NCBI GenBank assembly: GCA_902762795.1
Contig: CACWPM010000038.1
Location: 1 to 41,933, forward strand
Origin: Fibrobacter succinogenes
GTDB lineage: Bacteria > Fibrobacterota > Fibrobacteria > Fibrobacterales > Fibrobacteraceae
Direction of reading: 5' to 3'
Length of the DNA: 41,933 bases
The notes below the pieces were generated by a model. That model was not told the origin of the DNA. It saw only the letters and a program-made list of their open reading frames with translations, and did not search any database. A program made the position numbers and the translations under genes. This document shows, piece by piece, positions 22,818 through 31,061 of this stretch. Each line of letters begins with the position of its first letter. Position 1 is the stretch's first letter.

Positions 22818-25800
22818 AACACAATGTTATAGTCCAATGAATTGCCATTGCTAGCCAAGTTCATCACCTGTCCGGAAGTCCATGCATTCATGCGATAGGA
22901 ACGATTTCCGGCATTGTACAACTTAAACACATAACGGCGATTGCGTTCATACTGGAAGTTCTTCGTAAACTCCCAACCCGTCAACGCGTATGACGTATTC
23001 GAAAGAGCAATAGAACCCGTCAACTCCGCACCGTCCATCGTAAATACGCTGATTTTCAAGGATTCGGGTGTCCAATTTTGTGGAATATCAACCACTTCGA
23101 TCCAAGTTTCACCCGTCACATTGATATCAACGAAACTATTGGCGGACAAACGAATCGGGTTCGAAGAAGTGCAACCTTGCTGGCCCGGGCAATGAGGATT
23201 ATATGTACCGACAGTGTTATCACTCAAATGTCCAGAGAAGCGCAAGTTGTCAATCCAAATAGAATCAGACGAATTCAACACTACCTGGAAGCGGAAATCG
23301 GAAAGTTCTCTCGAAAGCAATGTTTTTACTGATGACGGGACAGCAAAGTCATAAGTCATCCAAGCATTATACGTAGGCTGTATAGACAACGTAGAACCAA
23401 GTTGTATTCTACGATTCATCGATGGAATATTTGCCCACAGTTCTACTGTACCCAACCAATATTGATTTTGAACCTTGGCAGGGACATAAACATCCAAGCT
23501 CATCTTGTCACCGATTACATTAAATTCTGTTGTCTTGATGCTACGGCTTTCGACAATCTTCCATCCAGAAACTGTAGACAAACTATTTTTGCCCTCGTTG
23601 TGGATTTTATTGCTTAATGCAATAGACGAATTGCTAGTATGCCAATCGGAAATTTTTTCAAACCGACCAACATCAAACAGAGCTTCGTTAGATTCAAGCA
23701 AAAGCAAGCTATAGTTGGCACCAGTTGAATGAGCGCCGCTGACAACAATAATATTTCCAGGCACAGTCAGTTCTGCACTCAAGGAGAACGCATTGTAGTT
23801 ACCTGCGCTATTCTTGACATTATTTGAATAAAGCGGTGTATTCATGTTCTGCGGATCGAACACCTCGATTTTGTCGAATGACGAAAGATTATTCGATTGC
23901 AAGACCAGCGAATAACTCTTATTGGCCTTCGTACCGACAATTCTAAATTTGTCTACATCAGAACCGCTCTGCAAGAAGCCATTGGCAAGCGTTTCCGGTT
24001 GGATTGTAGACTCATCATTTTCAGTACAGCAATTATTGACAACAAACTGTCCATGTCGAATCAATTCAAATGGGTTCGAATCCGTGCTTTCTACGAAAGC
24101 AATTGAATCCGGCAAGCTAGTTCCAATTCTCGTTGTATGAGCTCTACCTTGTTTATTCGAAATAGATATTTCCCACTGATACGTTCCATTAGATGTAATA
24201 TTGGGCATGTAACCAAAATAAACACCGTCACCTGCCAAAGCATCTCCATGAGATCCATCATCGTAAAGATTGAATTGACGGACATTTCCATTTCGGTCAG
24301 TCAACTTGCCCTTAGCAGTGAGGCCAGCAAGAATACCGTTTGGGCCCAAGACAGAAGCCTTAAAGCTGACCTGTTCCGGCCACACGTAAAGACCGCTGGG
24401 ATTCATATTAAGGTTCATCGAATATGGAGAACGTTTTGCAAAAGTCAAAGCCCTAAAATCGAGCTTCTGCGACGACATATTGTTGCGAATCTTTATCTTT
24501 TTTGAAGAGTTTCTAGCCAACGTAAGCGAATCAACATCTACAACAAGGTAATGAGCATTGCCAAGCACACCTTGTTCTACCTCAAAAGCGAGATTAGCTC
24601 CCGTACTAGAAAGCACTTTAATCGGATCATTCTGATAATCTCCTTCATACATGGCGTAAATACGGACTCTACCAGTATTGCTCGGAACAAAAATATCCGA
24701 AGACGTTGAAGACTTATTCAAAACAGTGGCGGCAATTTGTTCAACACCTACAGTATTCGACAATACGGCCGCGGTAGAAGAATTAGCATCTAAAGGCAGG
24801 TTTTGCGGTTGGTCATAGAAAGTACCCCCAGTTTCCGCGGCCATGGTCGCCAACGTAAGTTTATCCGCATCACTTCCATAAGCGATTGTATGAATTGCAA
24901 TTTTTTTCGCTTTGCACAAATCATACAATTCTTTCTTTTTACCTTCAGTCCAATAATTATCTCTGATATTATTTATGCCGTCAGAAACAACATACAATAT
25001 CTTTGTGCTCGATGGATTATCCGTAAACACATCAATAGCATCGGAAACGGCGTCAAACAAAGCCGTAGAACCATTAGCGTTGACACTGGAAATAGAAAAA
25101 TATATAAGATTCTTATTAGGATTACTTTGGAATGGATATACCGTTGAGACATCCGAACTAAATGAAGTCACTCCAACACTCACATCACTTGGATCGTATC
25201 CTGAACCATTTCCTAAGAATGCGGTAGAAACATATTTAGACGCATGTTTCGCCTGATCCATTTTATTATTCGAGCTCATGCTTCCAGAACGGTCCAAAGT
25301 CACAACAACTTCCATGTTCATACGGTCCACCCACTCGATATTCAGGTACTTTCGCGTATCCTTTATGTACTGAGCTTCCGTCTTACCGGCAAGTTCGACC
25401 TTCATATAAGGTAAAACAGTATTTTTGGTATTGCAATAACCAGCCTCTTGCCATGTCGCATCGCCAGCATTCCATGTTCCTGTTGCGTCATTATAATTCC
25501 GATAATGTGTTATCGTATTATAAACATCATTTGCAGTCGGCGCACGGTTGATAAGCGACTTGAACCAGAAGCGATCCCAACCACTGGATGTTTTAAACAG
25601 CACATCATTTACAGGATTCGCCACAACAGCTTCCCAACCGGACAATGTTTTTCCCATAAAGTTTTTATAGCCAGAGCCCTGCATTGAATACGGATTGAGA
25701 TTAAATGCAGTACTCAAGTTTGCCCATTGCCATGGAATGGTCGTATTATTGCTGCCGCACTTTCCAAACTTGAAGTAACCCACGGGCCATTGCGTATTTT

Positions 25801-26707
25801 GAATGGTATGAGCAGTGGCCGCAGCAGATTGTGGCAAGGAAACGCCCCAGTTTCCACTACCTGCGCTTTTAATATCCACCTTATTTCCATTGAGATTTTT
25901 CAAGGTAAACGACAACGACGGAGAGCCGTCTGTTGCCCATTCGACATCACCAATGGTCATATAGCCATTAGAAAGCCATGGAGATCCTTGCGGTGCCCCC
26001 CATAAACCAGAAGGAATCGTTCCTCCATTAGGGACAAAATAAACATACTGTCCCGAATAGAACGCATCCAATTGGCTAGATTCCATCGTTCCATCAGAAA
26101 AAATTTCTACATGTATTTTATCTGTTTGCGGATCTGCAGAAACTTGCACATTATTGCGAGGATCCGATGGTTTAGGAACAAAAGATATCGTTCCATATTC
26201 ATCAAATAATCCATAAAGATAATGCATGGATTCATGCGTAAGAGTCATTCCAAATTCAAATAACTTAAAATTATCATTTGTTAGATAATTATAATATGGA
26301 TCCGTAATGTCCCAATAATCAGAGACAATCAAGCCACCAGATGTTGAATTGAATGAAGCAACGGCAGCGCGTGGCCACTGATCATATGCAGGCCACAAAA
26401 CATCACAGCCATCATAACTTGCAACACCAGAAAAAAACTTAATGTTACCTAAATAGTTACCGCCATTGGACATTTCGTACAAGCCATCCGCCCAATACTT
26501 GATAATTTTTTCATAGTGTTCTCTGGAATATACACTATTTGCATTACCAACAACGGGATTACGCTGCAAGCAAATCGACAAGTCAACCGCTTCTTCTGAC
26601 GGCTGCCCCGCAGCATCCCAAGCAACTGTACGAACCATACTAAAAGGACTTTTTCCCGCAAACAAATAAACAGCAGAAAAAAGAGCCACGCAGGCTATTT
26701 TTTTCAT
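22814..26707 (-). CDS. Secreted CLCA-like metalloprotease with VWA domain
   Basis: The 1297-residue protein starts at 26707 with GGAGGTGG upstream and a signal peptide (MKKIACVALFSAVYLFAGKS). At residues 158-172 HESMHYLYGLFDEYG carries HExxH followed by G-x-F-D-E-Y. This is the zincin motif of animal CLCA proteins (HEWAHLRWGVFDEYN in the human CLCA1 type), and it sits at almost the same residue number. A VWA domain spans about 463-640 with the MIDAS motif DRSGSMS (D472, S474, S476), again the CLCA order. Later come a beta-rich part with a C-terminal jelly-roll-like domain (about 1030-1180) and a final beta domain. CLCA proteins are self-cleaving metalloproteases in animals; this role is inferred. 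The PDZ protein and two small secreted paralogues lie around it. Confidence 0.8.
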   Translation of the reverse strand: MKKIACVALFSAVYLFAGKSPFSMVRTVAWDAAGQPSEEAVDLSICLQRNPVVGNANSVYSREHYEKIIKYWADGLYEMSNGGNYLGNIKFFSGVASYDGCDVLWPAYDQWPRAAVASFNSTSGGLIVSDYWDITDPYYNYLTNDNFKLFEFGMTLTHESMHYLYGLFDEYGTISFVPKPSDPRNNVQVSADPQTDKIHVEIFSDGTMESSQLDAFYSGQYVYFVPNGGTIPSGLWGAPQGSPWLSNGYMTIGDVEWATDGSPSLSFTLKNLNGNKVDIKSAGSGNWGVSLPQSAAATAHTIQNTQWPVGYFKFGKCGSNNTTIPWQWANLSTAFNLNPYSMQGSGYKNFMGKTLSGWEAVVANPVNDVLFKTSSGWDRFWFKSLINRAPTANDVYNTITHYRNYNDATGTWNAGDATWQEAGYCNTKNTVLPYMKVELAGKTEAQYIKDTRKYLNIEWVDRMNMEVVVTLDRSGSMSSNNKMDQAKHASKYVSTAFLGNGSGYDPSDVSVGVTSFSSDVSTVYPFQSNPNKNLIYFSISSVNANGSTALFDAVSDAIDVFTDNPSSTKILYVVSDGINNIRDNYWTEGKKKELYDLCKAKKIAIHTIAYGSDADKLTLATMAAETGGTFYDQPQNLPLDANSSTAAVLSNTVGVEQIAATVLNKSSTSSDIFVPSNTGRVRIYAMYEGDYQNDPIKVLSSTGANLAFEVEQGVLGNAHYLVVDVDSLTLARNSSKKIKIRNNMSSQKLDFRALTFAKRSPYSMNLNMNPSGLYVWPEQVSFKASVLGPNGILAGLTAKGKLTDRNGNVRQFNLYDDGSHGDALAGDGVYFGYMPNITSNGTYQWEISISNKQGRAHTTRIGTSLPDSIAFVESTDSNPFELIRHGQFVVNNCCTENDESTIQPETLANGFLQSGSDVDKFRIVGTKANKSYSLVLQSNNLSSFDKIEVFDPQNMNTPLYSNNVKNSAGNYNAFSLSAELTVPGNIIVVSGAHSTGANYSLLLLESNEALFDVGRFEKISDWHTSNSSIALSNKIHNEGKNSLSTVSGWKIVESRSIKTTEFNVIGDKMSLDVYVPAKVQNQYWLGTVELWANIPSMNRRIQLGSTLSIQPTYNAWMTYDFAVPSSVKTLLSRELSDFRFQVVLNSSDSIWIDNLRFSGHLSDNTVGTYNPHCPGQQGCTSSNPIRLSANSFVDINVTGETWIEVVDIPQNWTPESLKISVFTMDGAELTGSIALSNTSYALTGWEFTKNFQYERNRRYVFKLYNAGNRSYRMNAWTSGQVMNLASNGNSLDYNIVF

Positions 26708-26992
26708 TTTCCACCTCCAAGATATTTTAGTGATGTAAGCAAATATAACATATAAATTTTTATTCATTTGAATAAAATACAGTTTTTAATGTAAAAAGAT
26801 TTTAATCTTCCATATAAAAAATGAAATTCCCTCATTTTTATACTATCTTAGTACTAGAAAATTCAAATCTTCAAAAAACGAGTAATTAAGGGGAACATTT
26901 GTGAAACATAGAATCACAATGTATAAGTTCACGTACTCTAAAAACAAACTAACATTATAACAACCAAACAAATGCTTATAAAGGGAGCAAAT

Positions 26993-27805
26993 ATGAATAA
27001 AATTAACAAAGTCGTTTTTTCAACGCTCATTTCAACATGCGCGGTATTCGCAAACGAAAGCTTTGGAGGAATCGGCATTTCATTTCAAAACGAAAATGAC
27101 GGGGCAAAAATTTTAGAAATAATTCCCAATACACCAGCCGCAGAAAGTAAACTTCAAATAAATGACAAAATTATTGCTGTCGATGGGATTTCTTTAAAGG
27201 GGAAATCCACTGAAGAAACAAAACAGTTGCTTCGCGGTCCCAAGAACAAGCCTCTCGAAGTAACGTTCATCAGCGGCGGAGACACTTTATCTACAATACT
27301 TTCACGTGTGCAAATCACCGTAAAAGCTCTAGACCAGAAAGATATTGAGAACTGGTACGGAGACAAGAAAAAGCTCAATTCAAGTGAAATCGAAACTTAC
27401 GCAACAGAAACAGAGAACGACAAGAAGCTTCTTGCAGTTCTAAAAAAAGGAGCCGTTCTCCAAAATAAGGAAGCAACATCCGCAACAAACTTGGACGGCA
27501 TATATGCAGAAAAGCCTAAAGCAGCATCTTCCAAAGGCGCTGTCACAAAGCCTATCACAAACAACATAGCAACATTAAGAAATTTCGATCGAAAAAGCAT
27601 CGCCTTCGACTTGAAAGAAGCGGGAAAAGCAACCGTCACTATCACCAATGTTGACGGGAAACAGATAGCCCAATTCAACCTGAAAGACGCAAAGGCCGGC
27701 TATAATTCGATTCCTTGGAACGGCGAAAAAGTTCCCAACGGCAACTACACTGTATCCATCGATTACAATAGCAGCACTAGCGGCACCGTTGTCACGCTCA
27801 AATAA
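26993..27805 (+). CDS. Secreted PDZ-domain protein with C-terminal FlgD-like/sorting-type Ig domain
   Basis: The 270-residue protein starts at 26993 (MNKINKVVFSTLISTCAVFA) with GGGAG upstream and a signal peptide. The PDZ domain spans about residues 20-105: GGIGISFQNENDGAKILEII, then ESKLQINDKIIAVDG, then TKQLLRGPKNKPLEVTF. A linker follows. The C-terminal 70 residues read GKATVTITNVDGKQIAQFNL and AGYNSIPWNGEKVPNGNYTV, the style of FlgD Ig-like and type IX sorting domains. No protease domain is attached, so the PDZ part may hold a C-terminal peptide or act as an adaptor. It is divergent from the CLCA-like gene. Confidence 0.8.
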   Translation: MNKINKVVFSTLISTCAVFANESFGGIGISFQNENDGAKILEIIPNTPAAESKLQINDKIIAVDGISLKGKSTEETKQLLRGPKNKPLEVTFISGGDTLSTILSRVQITVKALDQKDIENWYGDKKKLNSSEIETYATETENDKKLLAVLKKGAVLQNKEATSATNLDGIYAEKPKAASSKGAVTKPITNNIATLRNFDRKSIAFDLKEAGKATVTITNVDGKQIAQFNLKDAKAGYNSIPWNGEKVPNGNYTVSIDYNSSTSGTVVTLK

Positions 27806-27833
27806 AAAATTAGCAAGTACAAATTAGATTAAG

Positions 27834-27867
27834 CTAGACTTTTCAACATGATAAGTCTAGTTTTTTT
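27834..27867 (+). terminator. Rho-independent terminator after the PDZ gene
   Basis: The stem CTAGACTT/AAGTCTAG (27834-27841 with 27853-27860) is followed by seven T. It lies just after the PDZ gene stop. Confidence 0.85.
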
Positions 27868-27981
27868 GTATTCTTTTTTCAGGAAATACATCAACATCCG
27901 CTCAAAAACTATTTTTTAGAAATAAATCATTCTATAATTATTTATATTAACAATAAACTTACAATAAAAGCGAGTCTACAA

Positions 27982-28641
27982 ATGAAATATATTCCCATCT
28001 TACTTTTATTTTTAGGAGTTCTTGTCTCGGCTCAAGAAAACAGGCCCGATCATACGGATATGATCTTTTGCGAAACAATTGATCACACAGGCTTTATAAG
28101 CGTTACAGAACAAACTTTTTTAGAAGTTTTTTACTTTGTCAGGGATTCCTCATTTGAGCACTTGCTTTTTACCATCGATGTCAGCGGAATCATTGATTCT
28201 GTCTACGAAAATTATACACGCATGCCCAATTTACACGGTCAAGTCACATCTGTTCCTATAACAGGAATTGTCGATCACAAGACAACCCAAATGAAAGCTA
28301 TCAGCATCAAGAACCGAGTGTTGAATCTCCCCGAAGGAAATGATTCCGCCATGGTCAGGAACTTTAAAGCTCAGCGAATTTTTATCCCTAAAAGTCTACC
28401 CGCAAAAAAAGGAGACGAGATTATCATCAATGATTACTTCGCCATATTGGACGACACTTGTAACGAAGACGATAGCGCGCGGCAAAAAGCTCTAGTTTAT
28501 GGGAAATACGTTCTCAACTCTAAAACGACATCTCTTCCCAACAACAATAAACCTTCTTTATCCAAACGAGCGCCAACGCACAATCGTGATGCAAACGGCA
28601 GATTTTTTACAAAAAAGCCGAATTACTTCATTGAATACTAA
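27982..28641 (+). CDS. Small secreted protein, paralogue of the 22257 gene
   Basis: The 219-residue product starts MKYIPILLLFLGVLVSAQEN, a signal peptide. The mature core (MIFCETIDHTGFISVTEQ, SVPITGIVDHKTTQMKAISI, QRIFIPKSLPAKKGDEIIIN, ARQKALVYGKYVL) matches the 22257 gene over about 165 residues. Residues about 185-219 are an extra basic, Asn/Ser/Pro-rich tail. Both have a shared CYD/CET motif near the start and a DTC near residue 160. No known family is recognised. It is monocistronic with a bidirectional terminator after it. Confidence 0.7.
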   Translation: MKYIPILLLFLGVLVSAQENRPDHTDMIFCETIDHTGFISVTEQTFLEVFYFVRDSSFEHLLFTIDVSGIIDSVYENYTRMPNLHGQVTSVPITGIVDHKTTQMKAISIKNRVLNLPEGNDSAMVRNFKAQRIFIPKSLPAKKGDEIIINDYFAILDDTCNEDDSARQKALVYGKYVLNSKTTSLPNNNKPSLSKRAPTHNRDANGRFFTKKPNYFIEY

Positions 28642-28657
28642 TTTATCTAAAACAAAA

Positions 28658-28693
28658 AAAAAACAGTCACGAATAAAAGCGACTGTTTTTTTA
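28658..28693. terminator. Bidirectional terminator between the 27982 and GH9 genes
   Basis: ACAGTC/GACTGT (28663-28668 with 28681-28686) is flanked by an A run on the left and a T run on the right, so it can end both the plus-strand gene and the minus-strand GH9 gene. Confidence 0.8.
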
Positions 28694-28701
28694 TTCCCAA
28701 A

Positions 28702-30708
28702 TTACTTAATTCTATGACCATTCAAGTCATAACGTTTACTGTTCCTTTCGACAAACAGTTTATAATCATCGAAACGAAGACGCAGCTGCAGAGGACGAAC
28801 GGTCTTGTATTCAACTGGAGCGTGAATAGCGATCGTACCTTGCGAGCTAGAAGATTCAACATCCGCAAAAGAACTTGAGGAAACGAACGGAAACGAAGAG
28901 GAGCTGAAAATCGCGGAGGAAGAACTCTGCGAGAAGCTCGAAGATGACCGTTCCTGTGAAGAACTTGATCCGGCAGATGAACTGGAAGCAGGCGTATCAC
29001 TTTTTGCGACACCTGCGACGGCAAAATCAGGAGCAAAACCTGCATTAAGAGCTTCGATGGCTCCCGCAAGATATGCCAGCGGCGCATTCCAGTTAATGGC
29101 GACTTCATTTGTAGCATAGCTACAACGCTGATCGGTGTAAGCCGTTGCCGACTGCCCAGTACGATAATCGGCACATTTCCATTCCGTTGCAGAACCAACA
29201 TCTTCACCGCCTGGCTGCGGACCACCCACAAGCATCCCCGGGATAGGTTCTTCTACGTTGTCAGAAGTACTCGGACGATGGTGAGGCATTTTCGGAGATT
29301 TCGAGCCATAGCCTGTTACGAACGACATATCAAGAGGATTCTTGCCAAGCAAATAATCAAGCGCTTTGACGGCAGTCTTGTAATACTTCTGTTCGCCCGT
29401 GAGGTAATAGGCATGCAACAGCCAAACGCCCTGATTCGCGGCAGTAGAATTGGATCCCCACACAAAATCGTCTTTTGCCATCACGACGCCAAATCCCGTT
29501 TCTGCGCGATTGACAAACTTATCGGCAGTGCTCAAAATTTTCTGTTTAGCTTCATTAGCATCGCCACCGAAACCGGTCTGGTGCAAAGCCTTTTCGTAAG
29601 TAGCAAGCCCCGCGACATCGCCCCAGTAAGACACATACTCCGAAGAACCCGACTGTTTGTACGTTGCATCACCCGTCGTGATAAAAAGTTCTGTGCCTGC
29701 CAAGAGCTTTTCATCGTTCGGATCGTCATTTTCGTAGGCTCCCGTCGAAACACCTGAAGGATTCGCTAGGTAATTGCGGTTCGGATTTTGCGCGCCCCAT
29801 GCATAGGCAATTTTCGCCGCTTCAAGACACTTGAACGCATAAGTCGCATCAAAAGGCTCGTAAATTCGCGAAGCCAAAGCCATCACGGCAGCAAAGTCAA
29901 AAGTTCCAGCCGTGCTTTTTCCAATAACATAAAGTTTAGAATTATCCTGAGCCGGCATCACATCGCCCGGGAAACCGAGTGAAGTCAATTTGTGGTAAAC
30001 ACCGCCATCGGAAGCCTGCATAGAGAGCATCCAGTCAAGGTTGTACTTAATTTCCGCAAGCAAATCCGGAAGGGAGCCTTCGGCCGGGATGTTCCACTTG
30101 AGCGTCTTGAAATACTCCGGAAAGTGTTCGTAAAGAGAAAGAAGCGTATAAGTCGTAATGCCCGAGTTCACGGTATAGCGGCCATAATCCCCGGCATCGT
30201 ACCAGCCCTTGCTCGATTTGATCGTACCCGAAGCCCCCGTAGATTCGTGGAGTTCCACAGTCGAATTCGTGTGTCCTGCAGCACGAGCCCACTTGCCTGC
30301 GTACCGTTCATCCAAAGCCATGGATGCACGTTGGTAATAGAACCACTTGATTGTTGCCTTAAAGACTTCTTCGAAAGTCCGTGATTTCACAACAAGATCG
30401 GAACGGAGTACATCACCGTTCACCTTGACGCTGTAGACACCCGTTTCAGTGAGTTCCGAGAAATCGACAAGTTGGACATTTTGACCGCTCGCATCCCAGT
30501 AAGAAGCGGCCTTCGGTGTGACCGAAAGCACAACACGCCCAGCAGCATTTACAAAATCCACATTGCCATTTGCATTGACAAGGGCAAGTTCCTTGAAATC
30601 GCTCGGACGGTAACCGATCTGATTGATATAAGCAGTCGCGGCAAATGCAGGGACCGCAACAAGCGCTGTAAGCGCTATAGATTGTAACGCACGATTCTTC
30701 ACAAACAT
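28702..30708 (-). CDS. Secreted GH9 endoglucanase
   Basis: This protein of about 668 residues has a signal peptide, then an Ig-like N-terminal domain (ATAYINQIGYRPSDFKELAL) as in CelD-type GH9 enzymes, then the GH9 catalytic domain. GWYDAGDYGRY at about 168-178 carries the catalytic Asp residues; PHHRPS at about 475 and YATNEVAINWNAP at about 540 are the other signature sites, the last with the acid Glu. After about residue 575 a Ser-rich linker leads to a short C-terminal motif (DYKLFVERNSKRYDLNGHRI) shared with the next GH9. It should cleave beta-1,4-glucan. The start is uncertain: GTG 30714, ATG 30708 or GTG 30702 (GAGG is six bases before the last). A palindrome, TCACTTAAAAGTGA, covers 30711-30724. 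Confidence 0.93.
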   Translation of the reverse strand: MFVKNRALQSIALTALVAVPAFAATAYINQIGYRPSDFKELALVNANGNVDFVNAAGRVVLSVTPKAASYWDASGQNVQLVDFSELTETGVYSVKVNGDVLRSDLVVKSRTFEEVFKATIKWFYYQRASMALDERYAGKWARAAGHTNSTVELHESTGASGTIKSSKGWYDAGDYGRYTVNSGITTYTLLSLYEHFPEYFKTLKWNIPAEGSLPDLLAEIKYNLDWMLSMQASDGGVYHKLTSLGFPGDVMPAQDNSKLYVIGKSTAGTFDFAAVMALASRIYEPFDATYAFKCLEAAKIAYAWGAQNPNRNYLANPSGVSTGAYENDDPNDEKLLAGTELFITTGDATYKQSGSSEYVSYWGDVAGLATYEKALHQTGFGGDANEAKQKILSTADKFVNRAETGFGVVMAKDDFVWGSNSTAANQGVWLLHAYYLTGEQKYYKTAVKALDYLLGKNPLDMSFVTGYGSKSPKMPHHRPSTSDNVEEPIPGMLVGGPQPGGEDVGSATEWKCADYRTGQSATAYTDQRCSYATNEVAINWNAPLAYLAGAIEALNAGFAPDFAVAGVAKSDTPASSSSAGSSSSQERSSSSFSQSSSSAIFSSSSFPFVSSSSFADVESSSSQGTIAIHAPVEYKTVRPLQLRLRFDDYKLFVERNSKRYDLNGHRIK

Positions 30709-30724
30709 CCTCACTTAAAAGTGA

Positions 30725-31061
30725 AACCACCGTTCGGTCTATAATATAGAGAGGAACGGCATGTTTTTCCACTCGCTACAGCGCTATTTCAACAACGACT
30801 GTATCAAGAGTTTGATAAAATTTCATTCGAGCGCCCCCCCAAAAAAAATAAACAACTTTATTTACAATCTTAAAAACATTAAATTAACGGGATTTTTGAG
30901 CAAAAAAAGCTAAGGCGCATCTTTTTCATTGGTTATTTTATGACAGTTAAAAAAAACGGCGCTCCTTGCGAGGCGTCGTTTTGCTTTCTATGAATAAGAG
31001 AACTCTTTTTATAAATGCGGGGATTTTTGAATTTTTAAAGAGCCCGCAAACGATTTCACAA
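30725..31061. other. Intergenic region between two GH9 genes
   Basis: No gene is seen. It holds a terminator (30947-30980), a run of seven C and eight A at 30834-30848, and TCATTGGTTATT near 30927, a word also found at 7113 and 37251. The promoter of the 28702-30708 gene should lie near its right-hand start. Confidence 0.5.
30947..30980 (-). terminator. Rho-independent terminator for the 31062 GH9 gene
   Basis: The stem AACGGCGC/GCGTCGTT with one G-U pair (30955-30962 with 30973-30980) has an A run at 30947-30956 that becomes the T tail on the minus strand. It lies about 80 bases after the stop. Confidence 0.75.
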
